Shown piece by piece: positions 1 to 8,457 of a stretch of DNA of 64,000 bases (positions are counted from its first letter, which is position 1; each line of letters starts with the position of its first letter). The DNA lies in the NCBI RefSeq assembly GCF_014174155.1, contig NZ_JABEQM010000016.1, positions 1-64,000 of the forward strand. Direction: 5' to 3'. The notes under the pieces were generated by a model. That model made no database searches. It was not told the DNA's origin and saw only the letters and a program-made list of their open reading frames with translations. The DNA comes from Gluconacetobacter tumulisoli. Lineage in GTDB: Bacteria > Pseudomonadota > Alphaproteobacteria > Acetobacterales > Acetobacteraceae. A program made the translations under genes and the position numbers.

Positions 1-322
1 CCAACCGGGCCAAAGACATTAGCAAACCCAACCCCACCAGGCAAGTGCCTTTCGGCCCCGCCCCTGCGGTGAACAGCGATCTACACCCCACCCACACCAC
101 CGTCAACTGCGCGAAGACATAAAAACCAAAAAAAGCGACCGTCGCCGACCGGACCCCAGGAAAACCGCCATCTTCCCCGCCGTCGACAGAATGTCTCGGC
201 GGCGAGGTCCGACCCGACACGCCGAACAGGTCTGGACATTCGGGGCATCTTTCATGTTTCCACCCCCAGGCACCATATGATGTGCCTCCCCCCGGGCACC
301 GTCAGGACAGGTTTCTCGCTCA
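1..322. other. Left-edge stretch without a recognisable gene
   Basis: I find no convincing coding region, RNA gene or repeat here. A minus-strand open frame over 103-483 overlaps the flippase gene and has no family resemblance, so I treat it as a shadow. The only structure I noticed is a short dyad at 269-286, with arms GGCAC and GTGCC around a CATATG core. It lies about 40 bases before the flippase start and could be a regulatory site. The promoter of the downstream operon probably lies here or further left, outside the window. Confidence 0.4.
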
Positions 323-1759
323 TTGTCTGCTTTCACACCCCCTCCCCTCCCCCAAGCGACGCCAGCCCCCGGATCGCCGGATGCTTCTGCCGCGGACGGG
401 GCGCCCCCGTTCGCCGGGGGCAGACATGGCCTGCGGCGGATCTTCCGCAATCTGGGTGTCCTGCTGGGGGGACGGGCGATCAATGCACCGCTCAGCCTGC
501 TTCACGCCTCGCTCGCCATCCGGCTGCTGGGCGGATATGATTTCGGTCTTGTGGTCATGCTTTATGCGTTCGCACGCACGATCGGCGACCTGGTGGATTT
601 CCAATCCTGGCAGACCTTGCTGCAATACGGCTTTCGCCCGCTGGCCGATGGCGACCTGCGGCAGTTCCATCGCGTACTCCGCTTCAGCCTCGCCCTCGAC
701 CTGATCGGCGGAGTTGCCGGCGTGACCATCGCCCTGGTCGCCAGCCTGACCTTGGGATCGACATTGGGCTGGCCGCCAGCTCTCCACCCGATCGGCTCGA
801 TCTACTGCCTTTCGACTATCTTCATGGCTGCGGCCACACCCACCGGTGTCCTGCGGATCCTGAACCGCTTCGACCTTCTGGCAGTGCAGGGCACCGCCGC
901 GACGACCGTACGACTGGTGGGGACACTCGTCCTGCCTCTGGTCGGTGCCAGCTTCACCCACCTGGCCATCGCCTGGATGCTGGCCGAAGCTATATCCTGC
1001 GTCCTGCTGTTCGGGCTGGCATGGCGCGAATTGCGCAAGAAGGGTCTGACCCGCGATTTCTGGCGAACCACCCCCGACATACTCCCCGACCTGCTCCGCC
1101 GGAGAATCGGGCAGGATTTTCCCGGCATCTGGCGCTTCGCCTTCGTCACCAACGCCAATGCCACCCTATCCCTGGTGTTCAGCCACGCCACGACCCTGAT
1201 CGTCGGCAGCCGCTTGGGTCCCACCAGCGCGGGCTATTACCGGATCGCCAGCCAGATGGCGGCGGGCATCGCCAAGCCCGGCACATTGATGCAGCAGACG
1301 CTTTACCCCGAGATGGCGGCCCTGTGGCGAGACCGGGCGATCGGACGGATGTATCGCCTGGCCCTGCATACCAGCCTGGCGGCAGGCGGGATCGGGTGCC
1401 TGCTGATCGCTCTGGCCTACTGGCTGGGCGCTCCTCTTCTGGCCCTGGTCATCGGCACCCACGATCGGGCCGCGGTGACGATCATGCTCTGGCTGCTGGG
1501 GGCCGAGGTCATCGCGATCTGCGGCCTGCCGCTGGAACCCCTGCTGATGACGACGCGGCGGGCCGGCGCGGTGATGATCTCGCGCTGCGTCGACATGGTC
1601 TTCTTCCTGCCGACCTTGCTGATTTTCATCCGCCTGTATGGCCTGAACGGGGTAGGCCCGGCGACAGTCGGCGGGATGCTGCTGCTGATCCTGCTGCAAC
1701 TGGGGTTGGTGTTTCGCGCCCATGCCGCCATGACCCCGCCCGCCCCTGCCGAATCATAA
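323..1759 (+). CDS. Polysaccharide/lipid flippase, Wzx/MATE-like membrane protein
   Basis: The 478-residue product is a polytopic inner-membrane protein of the oligosaccharide-flippase (MOP superfamily) type. After a Pro/Ala-rich N-terminal tail of about 40 residues it has around twelve hydrophobic segments separated by short loops. Members of the family move lipid-linked saccharides across the inner membrane. The frame opens with TTG at 323, and no ATG occurs in frame until well inside the membrane domain. A weak AGGACAGG lies upstream, so the exact start is uncertain. It is followed after 6 bases by a CDP-glycerol-transferase-like gene and then lipid-activation genes, which suggests a role in moving or decorating an envelope glycolipid. 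The substrate cannot be read from the sequence. Confidence 0.75.
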   Translation: MSAFTPPPLPQATPAPGSPDASAADGAPPFAGGRHGLRRIFRNLGVLLGGRAINAPLSLLHASLAIRLLGGYDFGLVVMLYAFARTIGDLVDFQSWQTLLQYGFRPLADGDLRQFHRVLRFSLALDLIGGVAGVTIALVASLTLGSTLGWPPALHPIGSIYCLSTIFMAAATPTGVLRILNRFDLLAVQGTAATTVRLVGTLVLPLVGASFTHLAIAWMLAEAISCVLLFGLAWRELRKKGLTRDFWRTTPDILPDLLRRRIGQDFPGIWRFAFVTNANATLSLVFSHATTLIVGSRLGPTSAGYYRIASQMAAGIAKPGTLMQQTLYPEMAALWRDRAIGRMYRLALHTSLAAGGIGCLLIALAYWLGAPLLALVIGTHDRAAVTIMLWLLGAEVIAICGLPLEPLLMTTRRAGAVMISRCVDMVFFLPTLLIFIRLYGLNGVGPATVGGMLLLILLQLGLVFRAHAAMTPPAPAES

Positions 1760-1765
1760 GAACCG

Positions 1766-2899
1766 ATGCGTATCGTCTTCCCCTATATCGCCCAGCCCCA
1801 TCAGACCCTGCATTCGCTTCCGATCGCGCTGGAAATCGCCCGCCGCCATCCGGGCATCGCGGTGCATGTCGCCTGCCTGTCCCAGGAGCATGAGGATTAT
1901 GCCCGGCACCTGGCGAGCTTCTATCCGGATTCATCGGTGACATTCGACCGGCTGCACCTGCCCACCTTGCTGCGCCACCATATGGACCGACGGGGACAGG
2001 ACGTTCTGGTCAAAATGGGTGCGCTCTTTTATAACAAAAATTATTTCGCTGAATTTCAGGCCATTGTCGTACCTGAACGCACGTCGCTCTATCTTCGCAA
2101 GATGGGCGTACGCGCGCCGCGCCTGATCTGGACCCGCCACGGCGCCGGGGACAGGGCGATCGGCTTCGCGCAAGACGTACGGAATTTCGACTTCATCCTT
2201 ATGGCGGGACGAAAATTGGAAAACCGCCTCCTGGCGCAGGGGGCCTTGCGCCCCGGCCATTACGTCGCCGGAATTTACGCCAAGTTCGACATGGTCCGCC
2301 TCCTGCACCAGCAGGCTCCGCCCCTGTTCCCGAATGGACGACCAACAGTTCTGTATAATCCGCATTTCAGCCCGAAGCTGTCCTCGTGGCATACGTTCGG
2401 GTTAAAGGTGTTGGATTACTTTGCCTCCCAGGATCAGTATAATCTTGTTTTCGCCCCGCACTACAGACTGTTCGACGCAAGGCGCGCCGAGGCTGCGGAA
2501 CTCGTCCGCGCCTATGCGGGCGTACCCCATATGCGGATCGACCCCGGCAGTCCCCGGAGCATCGACATGACCTATACGATGGGGGCCGACCTCTATCTGG
2601 GTGACGTCAGCAGCCAGGTCGCCGAATTCCTGGTCACCCCCCGGCCATGCCTGTTCCTGGATGCGCACGCCACAGACTGGCGCGACAATCCGGACTACCG
2701 GTTCTGGACGCTGGGCAACGTCGTCACATCCACCACTTCACTCGGACAGTCCATCGACAGGGCATACACCATGCAGGCAGGTTTCCTTGAACGGCAAAAA
2801 TCGTATATACGCGACACGTTCGGCCTCTCGGATGCCGGCCCCACCGCGCCTGTCGGCGCGGACGCCATCGTAGAATTTCTCCGGAAGGCCGGTCCATGA
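1766..2899 (+). CDS. CDP-glycerol glycerophosphotransferase-like GT-B protein
   Basis: This 377-residue soluble protein resembles the CDP-glycerol:poly(glycerophosphate) glycerophosphotransferase group. The N-terminal half has a Rossmann-like opening (MRIVFPYIAQPH), and the C-terminal half carries a nucleotide-binding-type segment, GDVSSQVAEFL near residues 275-285, matching the TDxSS region of that family. Enzymes of this group transfer glycerol-phosphate or related phospho-alcohol groups. It has no signal peptide, so a cytoplasmic site is expected. Its stop overlaps the start of the downstream acyl-AMP ligase (ATGA), which implies coupled translation. In this context it could add a polar head group to a lipid, which is inference; other GT-B glycosyltransferase roles are possible. 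Confidence 0.6.
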   Translation: MRIVFPYIAQPHQTLHSLPIALEIARRHPGIAVHVACLSQEHEDYARHLASFYPDSSVTFDRLHLPTLLRHHMDRRGQDVLVKMGALFYNKNYFAEFQAIVVPERTSLYLRKMGVRAPRLIWTRHGAGDRAIGFAQDVRNFDFILMAGRKLENRLLAQGALRPGHYVAGIYAKFDMVRLLHQQAPPLFPNGRPTVLYNPHFSPKLSSWHTFGLKVLDYFASQDQYNLVFAPHYRLFDARRAEAAELVRAYAGVPHMRIDPGSPRSIDMTYTMGADLYLGDVSSQVAEFLVTPRPCLFLDAHATDWRDNPDYRFWTLGNVVTSTTSLGQSIDRAYTMQAGFLERQKSYIRDTFGLSDAGPTAPVGADAIVEFLRKAGP

Positions 2900-4686
2900 C
2901 CGTCTTTCCCGCAATCGACACGCTCCAGGTGGAAGATTCGTTACCGGACATGACATGTCATCCGTCTCCGACAGATTCTGGCCAGGCGCGACGCCTGGGC
3001 GATTTTGCAACGTTTCCGGACGCGCTGGACTACGCCGCCCTTGGTGACGCCGGGTTCAACATCTACTCGGGACGCGGCCAATTGCTGGAGGCCCTGCCTT
3101 ACCGTACGTTGCGCGCGCAGGCGCACGACGTCGCGCGTCGCCTGCTGGCCCGCGGCCTGCAGCCGGGTGATCGGGTCGCCATTGTCGCGGAAAGCGACGG
3201 CGACTTCGCCCGCACGTTCTTCGGCTGCCAGTATGCCGGACTGGTGCCGGCCCCCCTGCCCCTTCCGGTCGCATTCGGCGGGCGCGAGGGATATGTCGCC
3301 ACCTTGCGTGGCATGATCGAGAGCGCCGGGGCCACGGCCGTCGTCATTCCCGACATCATCGCATCATGGACCGGCGACATCGTCGCGGGATTTGACCTGC
3401 GCTTCGCCGGCAGCCCGGCCGATCTGCTGGGCCTGCCGATCGGCGAGGCCGAACTGCCCGTCGTGTCGCCCGACGACCTGTCCTATCTCCAGTTTTCATC
3501 CGGCAGCACCCGCTTCCCGATGGGGGTTGCCGTCACCCAGAAATCCGGCATGGCCAATGCCCGCGCCATTGCCCGGGACGGGCTGAAAGTCCGCGAGACC
3601 GGCGATCGCTGCGTATCGTGGCTGCCGCTCTATCACGACATGGGGCTGGTGGGTTTCTTCCTGACGCCGGTGACCTGCCAGTTGACCGTGGACATGCTGC
3701 CTACCCGGGAATTCGCCCGGCGCCCACATGTCTGGCTGGACCTGATCAGCCGCAATCGTGGCACGATTTCCTACAGCCCCTCCTTCGGCTACGAACTATG
3801 CGCCCGGCGGGCCTCCTCCATTTCGCTCGACCTGTCCAGCTGGCGTGTCGCGGGTATCGGCGGCGACATGATCCGCCATCACATCCTGGAAGAATTCGCC
3901 GAGCGTTTCGCCGCCTCCGGCTTCGACAGCCATGCGTTCACCGCCAGCTACGGCATGGCGGAGGCCACTCTGGCCATCAGTTTCGTCCCGCTGGGCTCCG
4001 GCATCCAGACCGATACGGTCGATTTGCGGTTTCTCGAAACCCAGGGCATCGCACGGCCGTCGAACGACCCGTCCCATGCCCTGCGGACATTCGTCCGATG
4101 CGGGCAGGTCCTCGCAGAGCATGATCTGGAGGTCCGCGACCCGTCGGGACACCCGCTTCCCGACCGCAAGGTGGGTACGATCTTCGTACGCGGCCCCAGC
4201 CTGATGCGCGGCTATTTCAACCAGCCGCAGGACACCCTGCGCGTCCTGGACCGGGACGGATGGTTGAATACCGGCGACCTGGGCTACATGCTCGACGGAC
4301 AGGTGGTCGTGACCGGGCGCGCCAAGGACCTGATCATCATCAACGGCCGCAATATCTGGCCGCAGGACCTGGAATGGTCGGCGGAGACCGAGATCGGCGC
4401 CCTGCGCAGCCGCGACGTCGCCGTCTTCTCGGTCGACCAGGAAAAGGGCGAGAAGGTCGTGGCGCTGATCCAGTGCCGGGCTTCGTCGCCCGAGGCGCGG
4501 GAACTGCTGCGCAACGAGGCCGCGAACCTGTTCCGCCGGCAGCACGGGGTGGACGTCTCGGTCATCCTGGTGCCGCCGCACACATTGCCCCAGACGTCGT
4601 CCGGCAAGCTGACGCGCGCACGGGCCAAGGCGATGCTGCTGTCGGGGGCATTCGACACCCTTACCGAGACCGCCTCGGTCGCCTGA
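2896..4686 (+). CDS. Fatty-acyl-AMP ligase / acyl-ACP synthetase
   Basis: This 596-residue member of the adenylate-forming superfamily has the features of fatty-acyl-AMP ligases. The ATP-binding A3 motif is LQFSSGSTRFPMG (about residues 198-210), the segment WLPLYHDMGLVGF follows, an acceptor-type GDLGYM motif lies in the second half, and the C-terminal catalytic lysine is K571 in SSGKLTR. It probably activates a fatty acid to the adenylate and passes it to the carrier protein encoded just downstream. The start overlaps the previous stop and has GGAAGG 7 bases upstream. Bacterial ceramide pathways pair such a ligase with a dedicated ACP and serine palmitoyltransferase, as here. Acyl-CoA formation cannot be excluded from sequence alone. 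Confidence 0.85.
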   Translation: MTVFPAIDTLQVEDSLPDMTCHPSPTDSGQARRLGDFATFPDALDYAALGDAGFNIYSGRGQLLEALPYRTLRAQAHDVARRLLARGLQPGDRVAIVAESDGDFARTFFGCQYAGLVPAPLPLPVAFGGREGYVATLRGMIESAGATAVVIPDIIASWTGDIVAGFDLRFAGSPADLLGLPIGEAELPVVSPDDLSYLQFSSGSTRFPMGVAVTQKSGMANARAIARDGLKVRETGDRCVSWLPLYHDMGLVGFFLTPVTCQLTVDMLPTREFARRPHVWLDLISRNRGTISYSPSFGYELCARRASSISLDLSSWRVAGIGGDMIRHHILEEFAERFAASGFDSHAFTASYGMAEATLAISFVPLGSGIQTDTVDLRFLETQGIARPSNDPSHALRTFVRCGQVLAEHDLEVRDPSGHPLPDRKVGTIFVRGPSLMRGYFNQPQDTLRVLDRDGWLNTGDLGYMLDGQVVVTGRAKDLIIINGRNIWPQDLEWSAETEIGALRSRDVAVFSVDQEKGEKVVALIQCRASSPEARELLRNEAANLFRRQHGVDVSVILVPPHTLPQTSSGKLTRARAKAMLLSGAFDTLTETASVA

Positions 4687-4816
4687 CCGGGTGGCCCCGG
4701 CGCACGCGATCCATACTGGTCAACGGACCGGATTTCGATCATAAGGGCGTCCTTCTTCCCAGGACAGGCGACGATGCGCTGCCTGCGCCGGGAATTGAGG
4801 CCGCCAGTTGTGACAT

Positions 4817-4855
4817 GCGGGTCGCCCCGGGCCTTGCCATCGGGGAACGACCCGC
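4817..4855 (+). promoter_or_regulatory. RNA hairpin abutting the ACP ribosome-binding site
   Basis: GCGGGTCG (4817-4824) pairs exactly with CGACCCGC (4848-4855), and CCCCG (4825-4829) pairs with CGGGG (4841-4845). Two A residues bulge on the 3' side and the loop is 11 bases. The stem ends directly against AGAAGGA (4856-4862), the Shine-Dalgarno of the ACP gene. There is no T tract, so it does not look like an intrinsic terminator. It may set translation or mRNA stability of the ACP-spt half of the operon. Confidence 0.5.
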
Positions 4856-4872
4856 AGAAGGATGCAAATACA

Positions 4873-5124
4873 ATGAGTGAAACGGTTGCAGACGTCTCTG
4901 CCCTGATCGTCCAGACGCTGCTGGCGAACCCCAAGGTTCCCCGCGACATCAACGGCAGCAGCAAGATCGTCGAGGACCTGGCCTTCGATTCACTCGCCGT
5001 GATGAATTTCGTCATGGAAATCGAGGATTCGCTCGACGTATCCGTCCCCCTCGACCGTCTTGCCGATATCCGGACCATCGACGACCTGGCCGCCTGCATC
5101 GTGTCCCTGAAGCAGGCCTCCTGA
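4873..5124 (+). CDS. Acyl carrier protein dedicated to the spt module
   Basis: This 83-residue acyl carrier protein carries the phosphopantetheine site FDSLAVMN with Ser40, in the expected helix after a short N-terminal domain. The ATG at 4873 has AGAAGGA 10 bases upstream and gives a normal ACP length. An in-frame ATG at 4774 would add 33 basic, Cys-containing residues not seen in ACPs, so I rejected it. It lies between the acyl-AMP ligase and serine palmitoyltransferase genes, 3 bases before the latter. It is distinct from the housekeeping acpP at 19189-19428. It probably carries the fatty acyl group used for long-chain-base formation. Confidence 0.88.
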   Translation: MSETVADVSALIVQTLLANPKVPRDINGSSKIVEDLAFDSLAVMNFVMEIEDSLDVSVPLDRLADIRTIDDLAACIVSLKQAS

Positions 5125-5127
5125 CCC

Positions 5128-6342
5128 ATGTCGATCTTCAGCAAATACGACGGCCTGGCCCAATCGCTGGCCGCCGTGACGGCGGATGGCGGCCGCAATC
5201 CGTTCGCCGTCGTCATCGACCGTCCGCTCTCCTCGACCGTCGGCCTGATCGAGGGGCGCGAGACGCTGCTGTTCGGCACCAACAACTATCTGGGCCTCAG
5301 CCAGTCCGAAGCGGCGATCGAGGCTGCGATCGCCGCCGCGCGGACCCACGGCGTCGGCACCACCGGATCTCGGATCGCCAACGGCACGCAGGGTCTGCAC
5401 CGCCAGTTGGAGGAGCGGATCGCCGCCTATTTCCAGCGCCGCCACTGCATGGTGTTCTCCACGGGATACCAGGCCAATCTGGGCATGATCTCGGCGCTGG
5501 CCGGCAAGGACGACTACCTGCTGCTGGACGCCGACAGCCACGCCAGCATCTATGACGGCAGCCGCCTGGGCCACGCGCAGGTCATCCGTTTCCGCCACAA
5601 CGACCCCGAGGACCTGCGCAAGCGCCTGCGCCGCCTGGAGGGCACGCCCGGGGCCAAGCTGATCGTCGTCGAAGGCATCTATTCGATGATGGGCGACGTC
5701 GTCCCCATGGCTGAATTCGCCGCCGTGAAGCGGGAAGCCGGCGCCTGGCTGCTGGCGGACGAGGCCCATTCCTTCGGCGTGATGGGCGCGCACGGACGCG
5801 GCGTGGCCGAGGCCGACGGCGTCGAAGGCGATGTCGATTTCGTGGTCGGCACGTTCTCCAAGAGCCTCGGTACGGTGGGCGGATACTGCGTGTCCGACCA
5901 TGACGGGCTGGACCTGATCCGGCTATGTTCGCGCCCCTACATGTTCACGGCGTCGCTGCCGCCCGAAATCATCGCGGCGACGATGGCGGCGCTGGATGAG
6001 ATGGGGCGCCGTCCCGAACTGCGGCATACCCTGATGGACAATGCGCGTCGCCTGTATGCGGGATTGAATGCGGCCGGCCTGCGTACCGGCCCGCAGGCCA
6101 GCCCCGTCGTCTCGGTCATCCTGGACGAGGTGGATCAGGCCGTGCGTTTCTGGAACCGGCTTCTGGACCTGGGCGTCTACGTCAATCTCAGCCTGCCGCC
6201 CGCGACACCGGACCAGCATCCGCTGCTGCGAACCTCGGTCATGGCGACGCACACCCCGGCCCAGATCGACCGCGCGGTCGACATCTTCGCCACCGTGGCC
6301 CGCGAGTTCGACCTTATGCGCCCGGCGGCCGCGACCGCCTGA
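5128..6342 (+). CDS. spt: Serine palmitoyltransferase
   Basis: This 404-residue member of the alpha-oxoamine synthase family (PLP-dependent, fold type I) condenses an acyl thioester with L-serine to 3-ketosphinganine, the first step of sphingolipid synthesis. The PLP lysine is K245 in GTFSKSLGTVGGY. The following RPYMFTASLPP is typical of bacterial serine palmitoyltransferases and less so of BioF. Further family segments are FGTNNYLGL near the N-terminus and DEAHSFGVMG before the lysine. The location, 3 bases after a dedicated ACP gene and behind an acyl-AMP ligase, matches the bacterial ceramide gene set. Its 3' end overlaps the convergent nucleotidyltransferase-like gene by 29 bases. The alternative, 8-amino-7-oxononanoate synthase, is less likely given motif and context. 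Confidence 0.9.
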   Translation: MSIFSKYDGLAQSLAAVTADGGRNPFAVVIDRPLSSTVGLIEGRETLLFGTNNYLGLSQSEAAIEAAIAAARTHGVGTTGSRIANGTQGLHRQLEERIAAYFQRRHCMVFSTGYQANLGMISALAGKDDYLLLDADSHASIYDGSRLGHAQVIRFRHNDPEDLRKRLRRLEGTPGAKLIVVEGIYSMMGDVVPMAEFAAVKREAGAWLLADEAHSFGVMGAHGRGVAEADGVEGDVDFVVGTFSKSLGTVGGYCVSDHDGLDLIRLCSRPYMFTASLPPEIIAATMAALDEMGRRPELRHTLMDNARRLYAGLNAAGLRTGPQASPVVSVILDEVDQAVRFWNRLLDLGVYVNLSLPPATPDQHPLLRTSVMATHTPAQIDRAVDIFATVAREFDLMRPAAATA

Positions 6343-7291
6343 ACACGCCGGCCCGCCGCAGGGTCAGCAGCAGCCACGGCAGGCAGATCAGGGGATGGCG
6401 CTCGGCAAAGGGCGTCAACGCAAGGTCGATCCCCGTGTGGCGCCTGATCTTCCACGCCACGTAACGTGCCCCGCCCGCGAACGTGAAAGCGGCCTTGGCC
6501 AGCCGGACGATGTTCAGGGGGCGCCCCAACGTATCGCGCAGGCGCCAACGCCGGAGCGCCCGGGCACGGACGCCGGTACGGACTTCGGGACGCAGGATGG
6601 TTCCCCGCTGGCTGAAGGACAGGCCCGACGCCGTCCAGGCCGCGATCAGCAGGTCCCGGTAGCGATCCCCCTGCCCCCCCAGCAGGCTGCGGGCGCGCCC
6701 CCTGGACTCGACCCGCAATTCGGCGCCGTAGGTCCGTCTGAGAAGCGCCTCCCAGTAGGTTTCGGCGGTTCCTTCCACCGGCCCCAGGCACGCCGCCCAC
6801 CAGGCGGCCACCGCGACCGCACGCACCAGGCAGCGCAGGATGTCGTCGGCGGCAACGGAATCACGCACCCAGACCAGGCGGACCGGCTGGCAGAACCGGG
6901 CCCACAACGTGGTATCGACGGTGCGCTGTCCGGTCATGGCGCGAAACTGCGCGATGGTCACGATCGCGACCTTCGCCCGGATGGTCGCGCCATCGATGAC
7001 CTGTTCGTGATATTCGACGTTCGGCGGCAGCAGGGCGTTCGCGACCTGCGCGGTCCGCCCGCGCGGCCAGTCGGACTGGCGTTCCACCACGACGTAGAAA
7101 TCCAGGATCCCCTCGGGATCCGCCTGCCGGAGGGCGGACCCGTAGAACAGCACCCCCATGACCCGGGCCTGTCCGACCAGACGCGCGGCGAAGGCGGCGA
7201 CGGATGGGCTGACCGGCTGGACCAGTTCGCCGGTCAGCAGGTGGGCCACCCGTCCAGCGGCCGCATCCTGGAACCGGACCGGCGTGTTCAT
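6314..7291 (-). CDS. Nucleotidyltransferase-like protein of the lipid locus
   Basis: This 325-residue protein has a segment LFYGSALRQADPEGILDFYV (residues 48-67) that resembles the GS...D motif of Pol-beta-type nucleotidyltransferases. The second acidic residue of the usual DxD is not evident (D64-F-Y), so catalytic competence is uncertain. The rest is basic and alpha-helical with a hydrophobic stretch near the C-terminus, suggesting membrane association. It overlaps the upstream lipid-kinase gene by 4 bases (ATGA), so the two are translationally coupled. A role in building a phospho-headgroup on the product of the flanking sphingolipid genes is inference. I do not recognise a named orthologue. 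Confidence 0.6.
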   Translation of the reverse strand: MNTPVRFQDAAAGRVAHLLTGELVQPVSPSVAAFAARLVGQARVMGVLFYGSALRQADPEGILDFYVVVERQSDWPRGRTAQVANALLPPNVEYHEQVIDGATIRAKVAIVTIAQFRAMTGQRTVDTTLWARFCQPVRLVWVRDSVAADDILRCLVRAVAVAAWWAACLGPVEGTAETYWEALLRRTYGAELRVESRGRARSLLGGQGDRYRDLLIAAWTASGLSFSQRGTILRPEVRTGVRARALRRWRLRDTLGRPLNIVRLAKAAFTFAGGARYVAWKIRRHTGIDLALTPFAERHPLICLPWLLLTLRRAGVFRRSRPPGA

Positions 7292-8262
7292 GCCGTCCCC
7301 CGGATGAAATCGAAGGCCGGCCCGGCCGACAGGAATGTCTGCCCGTCGGGACCGGAATCGAAGATTTCGCCATCCAGCACGAAATCCTCGCCGATCCTGA
7401 GCGCCAGCCTGTCGGTCTGGCCGCGTTCATAGGCCGGACAGTCGTCCAGCCAGTCCGGCGACCGACCACGCAGGAGGCTCCAGGTCGCGGCAGCCAGGCG
7501 GGGCGGAAAGGCCGCGACATTCAGATAGGACATTCCCTCCGCCGCCGTCCGGGGGGCGAACGGCCACATCCGGCGTGGAAGACAATGCAGGGTGGTGGCA
7601 AGAAACAGGAAACAATCCTGCGTCCGCGCGGCCTCGTTTCCGACCGCCAGCGTGATCCTGTTGCCGCCCAGCCATTTCCGGCGCGTGGAGCGGAACGCCA
7701 GGCGCCCGATCGACGACGCGATCGCCACCCCGACCGCGATGTCATGGGAAAACCGGTCGATGGCGGGACGATGCGCAATGCCGACGCCCCGCGTGAAGGC
7801 CGCCGCCCCATGGAACATTCCCAGGGCCGCGGGGCGATCCGGATCGGACCAGCGGACCGCCAGCACCTCGCGCCGGACCGTGGCGCGCCGCAACCCGTCA
7901 TCGCGGGCCAGGGCGCCCAGCCGGTCGAGCGCAGCCATCCCGCGCAGTCCAAAGCCGACATCGCTTGCGATCAGGTTGGTGTTGCCGGACGGCAGGACCG
8001 CCAGGGCAGGCAGCGCGTCGGCGGGGTAGTGACGATATATGGCGGACATGACTTCGCTGACGGTACCGTCCCCACCGTCGATCGCGATCGTCCGGACCTC
8101 ACGCCGGGCCAGCTCCGCCACGGCATCCAGCACATGCTCGCGACCCGAAGGACGCACGAACAGCGGGCCAAGAAGCCGGGCCGCACTATTGCGGAACGTC
8201 CCGTCATCCTTGCCATTCCGCCGGCTGCGCGGATTGTGAATCAAGGCAAAACGTTCGGTCAC
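7288..8262 (-). CDS. Diacylglycerol-kinase-family lipid kinase
   Basis: This 324-residue protein has the diacylglycerol/sphingosine kinase catalytic domain. The ATP-binding motif IDGGDGTVSEVM is at residues 61-72 and the domain starts IHNPRSRRNG. A later region, VGNEAARTQ, matches the second half of the fold. Such enzymes phosphorylate diacylglycerol, sphingoid bases or ceramide at the inner face of the membrane. A bacterial ceramide kinase of distant relationship is known from the Caulobacter ceramide-phosphoglycerate pathway. Position beside spt makes a ceramide or sphingoid-base substrate plausible, but this is not proven. It is the first gene of a two-gene minus-strand unit and is divergent from the phosphoesterase-LptFG operon across 195 bases. 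Confidence 0.8.
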   Translation of the reverse strand: MTERFALIHNPRSRRNGKDDGTFRNSAARLLGPLFVRPSGREHVLDAVAELARREVRTIAIDGGDGTVSEVMSAIYRHYPADALPALAVLPSGNTNLIASDVGFGLRGMAALDRLGALARDDGLRRATVRREVLAVRWSDPDRPAALGMFHGAAAFTRGVGIAHRPAIDRFSHDIAVGVAIASSIGRLAFRSTRRKWLGGNRITLAVGNEAARTQDCFLFLATTLHCLPRRMWPFAPRTAAEGMSYLNVAAFPPRLAAATWSLLRGRSPDWLDDCPAYERGQTDRLALRIGEDFVLDGEIFDSGPDGQTFLSAGPAFDFIRGTA

Positions 8263-8457
8263 GCGGTAGCGGTCCTTTTCCGGTTGTCATCCACTCGTCC
8301 GGCCATAAGCCGCGTTCCGAATGGTATTGCAAGGCAGGAAAACCGGGCCCTTCCCCTCGACAGAGCCGGTGGAAGGCGGCATGTCCGGACCCGGGCGACG
8401 GGACCCTGTACGCCACGGTCCGCCGTCCGCCCGGACCGCCACCCCGCGGAGGCCACC

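Noticed and set aside
4774-4872. Upstream in-frame ATG that would extend the spt-linked ACP by 33 residues
   Set aside because: The extension is basic and Cys-rich, covers the hairpin at 4817-4855, and lacks a ribosome site, whereas ATG 4873 has AGAAGGA at good distance.
5128-6342. Assignment as 8-amino-7-oxononanoate synthase (bioF) because bioB is in the window
   Set aside because: Motifs around K245 and RPYMFTASLPP fit serine palmitoyltransferase, and the neighbours are an ACP and acyl-AMP ligase, while bioB is 24 kb away.
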